Below are positions 39,175-47,870 of a stretch of DNA of 64,000 bases, in pieces. The stretch is from Isoetes taiwanensis (taxonomy: Eukaryota > Streptophyta > Lycopodiopsida > Isoetales > Isoetaceae), in the NCBI GenBank assembly GCA_021234155.1, contig JAJEKV010000058.1, positions 8,370,992 through 8,434,991 on the forward strand, written 5' to 3'. Each line of letters opens with the position of its first letter. Within the stretch, counting starts at the first letter, position 1. Position numbers and translations under genes: made by a program. The notes beneath the pieces are model-generated. The model did no database searches. It saw nothing but the letters and a program-made list of their open reading frames with translations, and was not told where the DNA came from.

Positions 39175-39503
39175 TGGGGTGATCACCACTCACCACACTT
39201 GTCACCACTCACCACCACCACACTCATCATATACCGTATATAGAGTGATACGCCAAGATGCACGCCGGAAAGGTGATATTTGCACGTATGCATTGTGGAG
39301 CCATTATGAGCAGTATTATCTGAGCAGAGAAAGAGAGAAGAAGAGAGAGAGAGAGAGACGGTGTATTGAGAGAGACTATTTTTGCTTGATCTAGCTATGG
39401 AGATGGGGATTCTTTGTGTTGTGCATTGCCTTGATTTGATAGATTGAGCTTGGATTATTGGGTTTTTCATCCTTCTTGCAAGGTTAGAGTTCGTGCTCTA
39501 ATA
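39175..39503 (+). repeat. 5' LTR of gypsy copy B
   Basis: Begins TGGGGTGATCACC, lacking the GTT present in the other LTRs, and ends ctctaata instead of ctctaaca. It carries the caccac block, the tatatagagtgata region and a GA-rich run. Its middle (39250-39290) differs from the other LTRs at CTG/CAG sites. Confidence 0.9.
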
Positions 39504-40127
39504 ATTTGGCGACCACCTCTTGTGGGATGCATTCATTGATCGACAAGAATTTCCATTGAAAAAAGAGTTGTTACCATTGGTATTGGTGATCGTCGGTAAA
39601 AGAACGACACCATCGAGAAAAAAGCAATTTCTTGGGTGAAAGGGATTTTGCCGTAATTGATTTGTGGAGTAGAATTTGACAAGGGGAGCATAGTTTTATG
39701 CCCAAGGGAAGTAAGAAGGATATCCCACCAAGCTCTATCGAACAAAAAAGGGGACCGTGAGTCAATCTTTGGGCTCAAAATTGCATCAAGATTCAATTTC
39801 GTTTTCAGATTTGGGAGCAGATCCGGGGTCTAGTTCTCGTGATCCGTGAGGTTTTGATTCCATTTACCGATCTAGAAGGTAATCCAATTTCGTTTTTCAA
39901 ATTGAAGGGAGATTCAATTTCGTTTTTCCAATTTCAAGAAACCCAAGAAGAGGCAGAGATGGTTGTATTACCACCTATGGTATGGGGTTTTCGTGACAAT
40001 GGGCATTCCAAAGTTTGATGATCCGGGTGGATCGGATCCTTTGAAGCATATTGTAAAGTTTGAGAGGTATTGCCAAGAATGTAAGTTACCGGGCCGGTGA
40101 TTATTTGCTTTGGTTTCATAGTTTTTT

Positions 40128-43088
40128 TTGCAAGATCTGGAGGAATGGGCACAAACTCAGCCAGATACCATGACATATCAGGAATTGAAAGAAGCTTTTA
40201 TTGCTAATTATCAAGAAGTTCATGGTAAGGATAAGACTATGGAAAGGTGGACCAGTTTCACACAAAAGGAAGATGAATCAATTAGAGAGTATAATCAGAG
40301 GTATATTGCGGTTCTCAAAGCCATGGCTCATTGGAAGATTGCAAGGAATGATGAAATGGATATCCAATGGTATGTGAAGGGGCTGAAACGAGCTATTGCT
40401 CATAAGGTGAAGGCGAAACAGCCTACAACATTGCTAGAGGCACAAAAGTATGCTCTCAAGGCTGAAGATAAGCTGGGATACATTCATGAAGTTGCTGCTC
40501 CAGAGCATAAAACAGAGGATATTGCAGCCAAGATTTCTAAGCTTACAATTGGTGAGAATCCAAGGGAGGTTCAGTTTATTACTTGTGAGTATTGTGGGTC
40601 TATTGGGCATTCTGATACTACATGTAGATTGCTGAAATTCTGCTCAAGATGCCAAATCAAGGGCCATAATGATCAAGAATGTAGGGAGAAGAGATTCTTT
40701 GAGAGGGCCAATCCGGTATTTGCTGTTATGCAACAAACACCACCTATTCCTATTCAACCAATGCAAGCAGCACCTATCATATCACAAGTTCCAATGATGC
40801 CACAAGCTCCAATTGCCCAACAAGTTCCAATGGGTTCCACACAAATGGTGCAGCCAAAACAGGGATGGTATCCAAGTAAGGCTCATTTGTATTGCAAGTT
40901 ATGTGATAAATTCAAGCATGATGAGACTACTTGTTGGAAAATCCATGGGAAACCAGAATGGGCAACCAACAAGTATCCACCAAAGCAGCAAGTGTTTGAA
41001 TCAGTACCTCTTCCTAATAATGATGTTCGCATTCAAGATGCAAAGTACATTGATAATCCTCAAGTTAAGGCTCTTATTGAGGAGCTTAAGAAGCAAGAGA
41101 AGGCAAAATCAGTAGTAAATTGTGGATTTGTTGAGGTGGAGCATAACCTATTTCAGCAACAAGAAGAGATTGGAGAAGTAAATGCGGTTACAAGATCACA
41201 AAAGGTGGTTCAAGAACCAAGAGTAGTGCCAATAGCAGAGAGGTCTAAGACCTCTTTTTCAAAGGCTTTGAAGGGACAAGCACCTAAGAAGGTGCAATTC
41301 AATATGCTGCCCACAGAACAGTTTCAGTCTATAGAAGAAAATCAGCCCATAGTGATGCCTCCTATGGTGGATGAGGAAATTCAAAATGAAGATGATGTGA
41401 TCAGCCAAGTTTTGGCCACTAAAGTTACACTTACTCTTGAGCAATTGATGCATTATTCTCCAAATTTGTTGCAAGAGTTAGGGGGAAGAACAAAATCAGA
41501 AATTTCAGTCCAACAAATCATATCAAATGATACCGACAAGAGGAGAATGGAGCCACTAGCCCAGCAATCCAAGGATCCTGGGCCATTTCTTTGTGATGTG
41601 AGTATTAATGAATATCTAATCAAAGAGGCCAACATAGATACCGGTAGTGGAGTGAATGTAATGCCTTACCACATAATGCTTCAAGTTGGATTGAAAATGA
41701 TGGAACCGACAACTATGATGCTCAAAGCATTCAATCAAATGAAGGTGCAGCCTATGGGAGTCATAAGAAATATCTTATGCAAGGTCTATGAGGTGGAAGC
41801 AATCTTGGATTTCATGGTTTTGAAATTTCCAGAGAGTGTGCATGCTGAAACTTATACTTTGTTGCTGAGTCGTACATGGTTAGATGCCGTACAAGCTGAG
41901 ACTTCATGGAGGAAGCGCGAAATGAACATCTTTCAAGGAGAATACAAGGTTACTATAGATCATCCTCTAAAATCAGCAAAAGGTACCTTTCTTTGCAATC
42001 CTTCTTTGAGCAGCCCGCAGTTAGAAATCAGCAAAGAGAAGGCTATGGTGTCAGGGCAGCAAGGTCTTAGTTGTTTTCATGTCTTGGAAGTGGGTGACAG
42101 GGAAGATAAGACTTTGTACAAGTGGTTAAAATGTACCCAAATTTCAGAAATATGTCATTTACAGCAGCAAGTTGCAGATAAGTATATCCAAAGACTTGAA
42201 AGTATTGGTGAAGGTGAGTTACAGGAGACTCTTGTCAACATGCAGGAGGAGTCCATTCGAAGACCCATTGGTGAGACTTTATTTCAGCAAGGTATTGATC
42301 AAGATCAAGTAGAGATGTTGATTTTGACATCAAGCATGGATGGGATAAACAGAAATCAGCCCACTATAGAAGGACAAATGTATTTTGATGGTGCATTCTC
42401 TAAACTCAAGAATTATGGAGGTGTAGGAGTATTTCTGATATATGGGCATAAGAAGGAGATTGTTACATTGAGTATACCATGTAATGCAAGCAGTAATAAT
42501 GAGGCTGAATACCATGCACTTATTCAAGGGATGACTTTGGCAAAGAAGAAACATATTGATTGTTTGACTATTTTTGGAGACTCTTTGTTGGTGTGTCAAC
42601 AACTTATGGATCAATTTCAGGTTTTAAGTGATAATTTGAGAGCATTACATCAACAAGCCATGGATTTGAAGTCCTATTTTCAGCAGTGCATTGTGTTATA
42701 TGTTCCAAGAGAACAAAACAGTGTGGCGGATGCTTTAGCACAATCGGCAATGGTGCAAGCAGCTTGGTGGCATGCGCACATTCTGGAGGATGAGGTAAAT
42801 CAGATCAGTCCATATTCACCACAGTCATTACAGTCACCACATGCACCAAATTCATCACAATCATCACATCCACCACATCCATTACAGTCACCACAGTCAT
42901 CACAAGCACCACATTCATCACTGTCACCACATTCACCACAATCACCACATTCACCACATTCGTCACACACTCACCACATTCATTACAGTCACCACATTCA
43001 GTCAAGAACATCAATATTTCTCAAGGAAATCAAGAAGAATTGGTTACCATTGGAGGCGATCTTACTCAAGAGGAGGAACGTGATTTGA
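40128..43088 (+). CDS. gag / protease / RNase H frame (copy B)
   Basis: 986 codons, the largest intact frame in the window; the true start lies upstream at 39698. A retrotransposon gag core comes first. Three CX2CX4HX4C zinc knuckles follow: CEYCGSIGHSDTTC at 40584-40625, CSRCQIKGHNDQEC at 40641-40682 and CKLCDKFKHDETTC at 40893-40934. The aspartic protease active site DTGSG is at 41637. From about 42360 to 42770 lies an RNase H of the plant/archaeal class: YFDGA (D at 42387), NNEAEYHAL, FGDSLLV, and VADALA (D at 42729), giving all four acidic residues. The frame ends in a Ser/Pro/His/Gln linker and then reads out of frame to its stop. Confidence 0.92.
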   Translation: MQDLEEWAQTQPDTMTYQELKEAFIANYQEVHGKDKTMERWTSFTQKEDESIREYNQRYIAVLKAMAHWKIARNDEMDIQWYVKGLKRAIAHKVKAKQPTTLLEAQKYALKAEDKLGYIHEVAAPEHKTEDIAAKISKLTIGENPREVQFITCEYCGSIGHSDTTCRLLKFCSRCQIKGHNDQECREKRFFERANPVFAVMQQTPPIPIQPMQAAPIISQVPMMPQAPIAQQVPMGSTQMVQPKQGWYPSKAHLYCKLCDKFKHDETTCWKIHGKPEWATNKYPPKQQVFESVPLPNNDVRIQDAKYIDNPQVKALIEELKKQEKAKSVVNCGFVEVEHNLFQQQEEIGEVNAVTRSQKVVQEPRVVPIAERSKTSFSKALKGQAPKKVQFNMLPTEQFQSIEENQPIVMPPMVDEEIQNEDDVISQVLATKVTLTLEQLMHYSPNLLQELGGRTKSEISVQQIISNDTDKRRMEPLAQQSKDPGPFLCDVSINEYLIKEANIDTGSGVNVMPYHIMLQVGLKMMEPTTMMLKAFNQMKVQPMGVIRNILCKVYEVEAILDFMVLKFPESVHAETYTLLLSRTWLDAVQAETSWRKREMNIFQGEYKVTIDHPLKSAKGTFLCNPSLSSPQLEISKEKAMVSGQQGLSCFHVLEVGDREDKTLYKWLKCTQISEICHLQQQVADKYIQRLESIGEGELQETLVNMQEESIRRPIGETLFQQGIDQDQVEMLILTSSMDGINRNQPTIEGQMYFDGAFSKLKNYGGVGVFLIYGHKKEIVTLSIPCNASSNNEAEYHALIQGMTLAKKKHIDCLTIFGDSLLVCQQLMDQFQVLSDNLRALHQQAMDLKSYFQQCIVLYVPREQNSVADALAQSAMVQAAWWHAHILEDEVNQISPYSPQSLQSPHAPNSSQSSHPPHPLQSPQSSQAPHSSLSPHSPQSPHSPHSSHTHHIHYSHHIQSRTSIFLKEIKKNWLPLEAILLKRRNVI
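42360..42770 (+). CDS. Plant/archaeal-type RNase H domain, upstream of RT
   Basis: Part of the 40128-43088 frame. It has the motifs YFDGAFSK, GGVGVFLIYG, SNNEAEYHALIQG, LTIFGDSLLVCQQL and NSVADALA. Such second RNase H domains are known in Tat-lineage gypsy elements of plants, where they lie after the reverse transcriptase and its own RNase H. Here the domain comes between protease and reverse transcriptase. It should cleave RNA in the RNA/DNA hybrid during reverse transcription. With its catalytic residues intact it is the likely working RNase H of this element. Confidence 0.88.
42805..43010 (+). repeat. Low-complexity 9-bp repeat linker
   Basis: Degenerate repeats of caccacatt / tcaccacag make a Ser-Pro-His/Gln linker between RNase H and reverse transcriptase. 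A shifted frame would encode long His/Ile runs. The Ser-Pro-His pattern changes to His-Thr-His-His at about 42965, which points to a one-base deletion in the repeat; the RT frame resumes the Ser-Pro-His pattern. Both copies share it (copy A 8425-8625). Confidence 0.85.
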
Positions 43089-44032
43089 TATCTTTGTTAA
43101 GAGAATTCAGGGAGGTTTTGGCAAGAAATTACAAAGAATTGAAAGGCATTCCACCGGAGGTTGTGGTTCATACCATTGATTTGAAACAAGGATCAAAACC
43201 AGTCCAACAAGCTCAAAGGAGAATGAGTCCAGCAATAGAGGAGCAAGTAAAGGTTGAAGTCATGAAGCTTCTGGAGGCAGGATTTATTGTACCAGTGCCA
43301 AATTCAGATTGGATCAGTTCTATTGTACCAGTGAGAAAGCCAAATAACTCAATCCGAGTATGCATTGATTACAGGGATCTCAACAAAGCTACCAAAAGAG
43401 ATCATTTTCCTACACCATTCATAGACACTTTGCTGGATATTGTTGCAGGAAATCAGGCCTATTCTTTCTTGGATGGTTACTCAGGATATAATCAGATTCA
43501 AATCTATCCACCACATCAAGCAATGACGGCTTTTCGAACACCTTTTGGCATCTATGCTTATAAGGTATTACCTTTTGGCCTTACAAATGCTCCAAGTCAC
43601 ATTTCAAATGAAGTTATGACATATGCTTTTCATGATATTTTAGACTTTTTGAGAGTCTTTATAGATGACTTAACAGTATTTTCTAATCCAAGAAAGGATC
43701 ACTTGGATCATCTCAGAAAAGTTCTTGAAAGATGTCGGTTGTATGGTATAAGTTTGAATCCTGCTAAGTGTATTTTCTTCACTAGAGGAGGAAAACTATT
43801 GGGCAATTATGTTTCAGAAAAGGGATTACAAGTGGATCATGGTAAGATTGCAGCCTTGGAGAAGGTCAAACCACCTACAAATGTATCCCAAGTGAGAAGC
43901 TTATATGGCCAACTCAGTTTTAGTAGGAGGTATTTGCATAATTTTGCTAAAGTAACCCAGCCACTTGTGGATTGTATGAAGCCAGGGCAGCATTTTAGAT
44001 GGAAGGAAGATGCTCAAGAAGCATTTGAATAG
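43040..44032 (+). CDS. Reverse transcriptase frame (copy B)
   Basis: 330 codons in the -1 frame relative to gag; the frame is open upstream into the linker. RT motifs are in order: IVPVRKPNNSIRVCIDYRDLN, FLDGYSGYNQI with the first Asp, LPFGLTNAPSHI, and VFIDDLTVFS with the catalytic Asp pair at 43664-43669. Then comes LLGNYVSEKGLQVD and the connection KPPTNVSQVRSLYGQL. It ends at TAG 44030-44032, inside the start of the following RNase H region. Polymerase residues are intact. Confidence 0.93.
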   Translation: MVTIGGDLTQEEERDLISLLREFREVLARNYKELKGIPPEVVVHTIDLKQGSKPVQQAQRRMSPAIEEQVKVEVMKLLEAGFIVPVPNSDWISSIVPVRKPNNSIRVCIDYRDLNKATKRDHFPTPFIDTLLDIVAGNQAYSFLDGYSGYNQIQIYPPHQAMTAFRTPFGIYAYKVLPFGLTNAPSHISNEVMTYAFHDILDFLRVFIDDLTVFSNPRKDHLDHLRKVLERCRLYGISLNPAKCIFFTRGGKLLGNYVSEKGLQVDHGKIAALEKVKPPTNVSQVRSLYGQLSFSRRYLHNFAKVTQPLVDCMKPGQHFRWKEDAQEAFE

Positions 44033-44059
44033 TGCCTTGCACAATTAAAAGAGAGAACT

Positions 44060-45217
44060 TTGCTGATTCCTCCAAGAATGAGTGAGCCATTTCATTTATT
44101 CTTTACAGTTTGGGAGCAAGCTTTGGCTGTCACACTATGTCAGAAAAATCAGCAAAAGCATTATGATGTGAATTACTATGCTAGCAGGTTGTTAACTCCA
44201 CAAGAGCAGAAATGGACTCATGTAGAGCATCTTGGGTTGGCATTGAAGTGGGCCTTGAACAAATTTAGACATTATCTTCTTCCTTCACAATGGAATTCAG
44301 CAAATGTACAATATGTTTACATTCATATGGATGTGAACCCGTTGCCATGCATTTACAACAAGACTGTCCAAGATCCTAAGTTTACAAGATGGGCTCTCAT
44401 CATACAAGAATTTGAGTTGAAGTATGTTAAGATGGCTCAAGGAGCTCATAATCCAAGTGCCTATGCAGAAATAGAAGAGGAAACAGACCAGCCACTAGCA
44501 TTTCAGGATAATGGAGTATTACAAGGGTTCATTGAGACGGTGGATCTTTGGTATGCCAATATATACAGGTATTTACAAGATCAGACTTATCCTTCATCAT
44601 TTTCAAAGCAACAAAAGCATGCTCTTAGAGTACAAGCAGCTGGTTATGTGGTGCATGAAGCTATTCTTTATAAGAGGACTATGGAAGGTCTCTTATTAAG
44701 GTGTGTTGCTGGTCAGCAAACTCATGATTTGTTGCAGCAAGCACATGATTGTCAGGGGCATTTTGCAGCCAGAACAACAGCTAGGAAGATCCTTCATTGG
44801 GGATATTATTGGCCAACTCTTTACAAGGATACTAGAGACTTTGTTAACAAATGTGAGAAGTGTCAAAGGCATAAACAATTAACAGGCCACAATAATATGC
44901 CATTCCATCCTATTTTGAGTGTTGGTCCGTTTCATATGTGGGGATTGGATTACATTGGGCCTATCAATCCTCCATCTTCCAAAGGTCATAAGTATATTTT
45001 GGCAGCCACATGCATGTTTACGAAGTGGGTAGAAGCAATTCCAGCAAAGCATGCTACAGAAAATACCACAGTGAGCTTTCTTTATCACAATTTGATTTCT
45101 CGGTTTGGTGTTCCCACCATTCTTTTGTCTGATCGGGGAACTCATTTCCTGGGAAAAGTAGTAGCTCAGTTATGTACAAGCTTCTGCTTATTATCCACAG
45201 GGAAATGGACAAGCTGA
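44060..45217 (+). CDS. Degenerate gypsy RNase H plus integrase N-part
   Basis: Same frame as the RT, continuing after the TAG. Residues 1-130 match the normal gypsy RNase H (NYYASRLLTPQEQKW, LNKFRHYLL). The first catalytic motif, normally TDAS, reads TVWE, so the catalytic Asp is missing. The integrase follows with the zinc finger H..H (about 44740-44765) and CEKCQRHK (about 44855-44878). Then the catalytic core has Asp in MWGLDYIGP and in SDRGTHF. About 28 bp are missing just before the AYYPQGNGQAES motif, which is then read out of frame, so the DDE core is broken in both copies. Confidence 0.88.
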   Translation: MLIPPRMSEPFHLFFTVWEQALAVTLCQKNQQKHYDVNYYASRLLTPQEQKWTHVEHLGLALKWALNKFRHYLLPSQWNSANVQYVYIHMDVNPLPCIYNKTVQDPKFTRWALIIQEFELKYVKMAQGAHNPSAYAEIEEETDQPLAFQDNGVLQGFIETVDLWYANIYRYLQDQTYPSSFSKQQKHALRVQAAGYVVHEAILYKRTMEGLLLRCVAGQQTHDLLQQAHDCQGHFAARTTARKILHWGYYWPTLYKDTRDFVNKCEKCQRHKQLTGHNNMPFHPILSVGPFHMWGLDYIGPINPPSSKGHKYILAATCMFTKWVEAIPAKHATENTTVSFLYHNLISRFGVPTILLSDRGTHFLGKVVAQLCTSFCLLSTGKWTS

Positions 45218-45245
45218 GTCTACTAACAAAATTCTGAAAGCTATC

Positions 45246-45674
45246 TTGGCCAAAACAGTGAAGGATAATCAAAGAAATTGGTATGAAGCCTTAACAGGTG
45301 CCTTATGGAGTTTCAGGTGTACTTACAAGTTGGCTACAGGATTTACACCATTTGAGTTGGTTTATGGAGTGCAAGCTGTGATGCCTATTCATTTGGACAT
45401 GCCTTTATGTTCATTTGTAGAGCTACCTTATTATGAGAATTTAGGAGAAGTTCCAACTCCAAATCAAGTGCATAATAGGATGGATGATTTGCTGCAATTG
45501 CAAGAGATGAGACAAGAAGCATCAGACTTCAATATGAGGCATAAACAGAAAGTAAAGCTTATCAAAGACAAGTTACAGGTTGTCAATCCATTTGAGGAAG
45601 GGCAATTGGTGTTGTGCAGGACCACTAAGCAGCATCTATTAAATTTCAAAGCCCATGGGAAGGCCCCTTTCTGA
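45246..45674 (+). CDS. Integrase C-terminal part (copy B)
   Basis: Frame following the deletion: WYEALTGALWSFRCTYK, TPFELVYGVQAVMP, then EGQLVLC, typical of the integrase core end and C-terminal domain of gypsy elements. It stops at 45672-45674; the polyprotein continues in another frame with GAFYLMTPEGELLP and LRPYFE to 45793. Both copies share this break. Confidence 0.85.
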   Translation: MAKTVKDNQRNWYEALTGALWSFRCTYKLATGFTPFELVYGVQAVMPIHLDMPLCSFVELPYYENLGEVPTPNQVHNRMDDLLQLQEMRQEASDFNMRHKQKVKLIKDKLQVVNPFEEGQLVLCRTTKQHLLNFKAHGKAPF

Positions 45675-46173
45675 TTGATAAAGAGGTACCAGGTGGGGCT
45701 TTCTACTTGATGACTCCAGAAGGGGAATTGTTGCCTAATCCCAGAAATGGCAAGGATCTGAGGCCTTATTTTGAAAGAGAAGTGCTTTTCTAAAGGATTC
45801 AGATTCGGCATAGCTCCAATTACAGAGAATTTGTGGAGAACTTTCGGGTTACAGCAGGTCGTTTTTCTGTAAAAACAGAGGGTGACAGTTCAATAATACT
45901 TCATCTATCCTACATCAAAGGATGTGTTTTGGCGATACGAATCCAACGAGCTATGGTGCAGGTCAAACGGAGGTCTGGAACTCAAGATATCAGCTTTCAA
46001 AATTTTGCCACAGTTACAGAGGCTCTGTTTCGTCACTGTCATTTTGGACCAGTTTGTTTGTATTAGTCATTTGGATTTGGGTCATTTGGGGACATGTCCC
46101 AAGGACCATATTAGTGTGTTTTGTTGTGGGTTCTCCGCCACGGAGTGGCACATTTTCCCACTGTGGTCGCCAC

Positions 46174-46520
46174 TGTTGGGGTGATCACCACTCACCACAC
46201 TTGTCACCACTCACCACTCACCACACTTGTCACCACTCACCACACTCATCATATACCATATATAGAGTGATATACGCGCATGCACGCGAGCAGGATATTT
46301 GCACGTATGCATTGTGGAGCCATTATGAGCAGTATTATCTGAGCAGAGAAAGAGAGAAGAAGAGAGAGAGAGAGACGGTGTATTGAGAGAGACTATTTTT
46401 GCTTGATCTAGCTATGGAGATGGGGATTCTTTGTGTTGTGCATTGCCTTGATTTGATAGATTGAGCTTGGATTATTGGGTTTTTCATCCTTCTTGCAAGG
46501 TTAGAGTTCGGGCTCTAACA
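46174..46520 (+). repeat. 3' LTR of gypsy copy B
   Basis: TGTTGGGG to CTCTAACA, followed by the CTCTC target duplication. It carries the additional caccac unit as in copy A's 3' LTR. The 380 bp before it (45794-46173) is 3' untranslated, with no purine tract adjacent to the LTR. Confidence 0.93.
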
Positions 46521-46525
46521 CTCTC

Positions 46526-46660
46526 GATCCTTTGCTTACCTAGAGGACAGAGCTTTGAAATCCGGTGATCAATTTTATGGACCAGCCTGTTGACTCTGAG
46601 ACATCTATAGACTACTTGTTACAACAGAACTGCCACCTTTGGATGAAGCAACTTATCCAC
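46526..46660 (-). pseudogene. LINE relic, right part (copy B)
   Basis: Counterpart of 12130-12260: continues the zf-RVT frame of 38701-39174 across the gypsy target site. Confidence 0.65.
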
Positions 46661-46789
46661 AACCATGTCTAGATACTTTTCCACTGTGGCTGAGGGGCCT
46701 GAAGATGCCATCTATTAGTCAGAAGCAGGCAATTTATAAACATAAGAAACAAAATGCCTTAGCTTGATACCCTGGTGACAACCTCGTAT

Positions 46790-47870
46790 AGCTACTTGAA
46801 CTTGCAGAGCAGAATCTTGTGGCAACAATCAAGCAATCCGAGTCCAAACTATTCTATCTCATCTATGTAATTATTAAACCTGATTGATTGCAGTAGTTCC
46901 ACAAACAATCTATTGGTCTGATGCGCAACAGCTATAGCCTCCCTATATATTTATGCTCCAATTTTTACTGCTTCCTTTGATTCGCCCACATGTATTAGGG
47001 CATTCCACATCACAGCACATGTATTTATAATAAAGGCTAAAGCCAACACACTCCCCCTTTAGCCTTTAGAATCCATGATCCCTAATAGGGATTTGGCTCC
47101 CATCAATTTAGGTTCAGAAAGACTTTGCCAACATGTCCGTCTGCTATAGCTTTGTGGGAATATGCTTTACACTTATCTCCCCCTTTTCCACTTCATCCCA
47201 TATGAAATGATGGTTCCATATGCTTGGTTCAAGAATGATGATATGGATTTTTTTGTCATTGCCACTATACTTCTGTTATCACAGTACAAAACGGTAGCTC
47301 CATTCGAGGAATGCTCTCAACCATTCTACGTAGCTAAATTATCTCCGAAGCTGCCACGAATACTGCTACATACCCCGCTTCTGCACTAGATTTGGCAACA
47401 CATTCCTGCTTTTTATTTGCCCATAATAGTGCAGTATTCCAAGGTCACATAAATTACCAGAGGTGGATCTTTTGTCATCAATATCACATCTCCAATCTGC
47501 ATCTACATATCCAATCAACTTGTTTTCTGCACTCCTCGAAAAATAGATCCCATGTGTTATGGTCCCCTTCAAATACCTAAGCACCCTTTTCGCCGCTACC
47601 AAAGGTTATACCCCAGGATTATTGCAAAACCTATTAAGCAAATTGATTGCATATGCGATTTCTAACCGGGTACAGTTTGCAACATATAGTAAGCAACTAA
47701 TCAATGATCTATATGGTCTGCATGTGGTCTTGTATCAAATGGGACTTTGGCCCTTAGACATTCTACATGATCATGTCGGGTTCTCCTACTTCGTTCATCT
47801 ACTCAATGCCCAGTTTCGGGTGCATTATTGGTGTCACCAACCTCAGATACATACTTTTATTTTCCTAGTG
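46790..47870 (-). pseudogene. Ty1/copia 3' fragment (copy B)
   Basis: Counterpart of 12400-13480 and a little cleaner. The minus strand reads YRSLIGCLLYVANCTRLEIA then YAINLLNRFCNN (47700-47630), AAKRVLRYLKGT, and GYVDADWRCDIDDKRSTS. The purine tract is at 47049-47062 and the LTR start TGTTGG at 47048 on the minus strand. It keeps the end of RT and RNase H of a copia element, without integrase or gag. Confidence 0.82.

Larger units (their letters stand above)
39698..45793 (+). pseudogene. gag-pol of gypsy copy B
   Basis: Starts at the ATG of MPKGSKKDIPPSS and ends at TAA 45791-45793. After a few small shifts before 40128 one frame runs unbroken to 43088 (gag, protease, RNase H). A second, -1 relative frame covers reverse transcriptase from about 42980 to a TAG at 44030-44032. 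The same frame resumes through RNase H and integrase until a deletion near 45180. A last piece, to 45674, carries the integrase C-terminus, with one more shift to the terminal LRPYFE region. The product would be a single gag-pol polyprotein of about 2000 residues. The breaks are shared with copy A, so most are real. Confidence 0.9.
39175..46520 (+). mobile_element. Ty3/gypsy LTR retrotransposon, copy B
   Basis: Better-read copy of the element. LTRs 39175-39503 and 46174-46520, target duplication CTCTC at 39170-39174 and 46521-46525. The same target site as copy A shows that insertion came before the duplication (or that both are one locus). Domain order is gag, protease, RNase H of plant/archaeal type, low-complexity linker, reverse transcriptase, degenerate RNase H, integrase. 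Defects shared with copy A (linker frame change, TAG at 44030, integrase deletion near 45180, frame break near 45675) mean it cannot move on its own. Confidence 0.95.

Noticed and set aside
42805-43010. Regular caccac spacing looked like a repeat array of CRISPR type
   Set aside because: Units are 9 bp without unique spacers, lie inside a coding linker, and the genome is a plant nucleus.
42841-43083. His/Ile-rich ORFs over the linker, and the complementary minus-strand ORF 42805-43014
   Set aside because: They are alternative-frame readings of the simple repeat; the Ser-Pro-His frame links two real domains.
45922-46386. 154-codon ORF over the 3' untranslated region and LTR
   Set aside because: It runs into the LTR, is not kept in copy A and has no domain.
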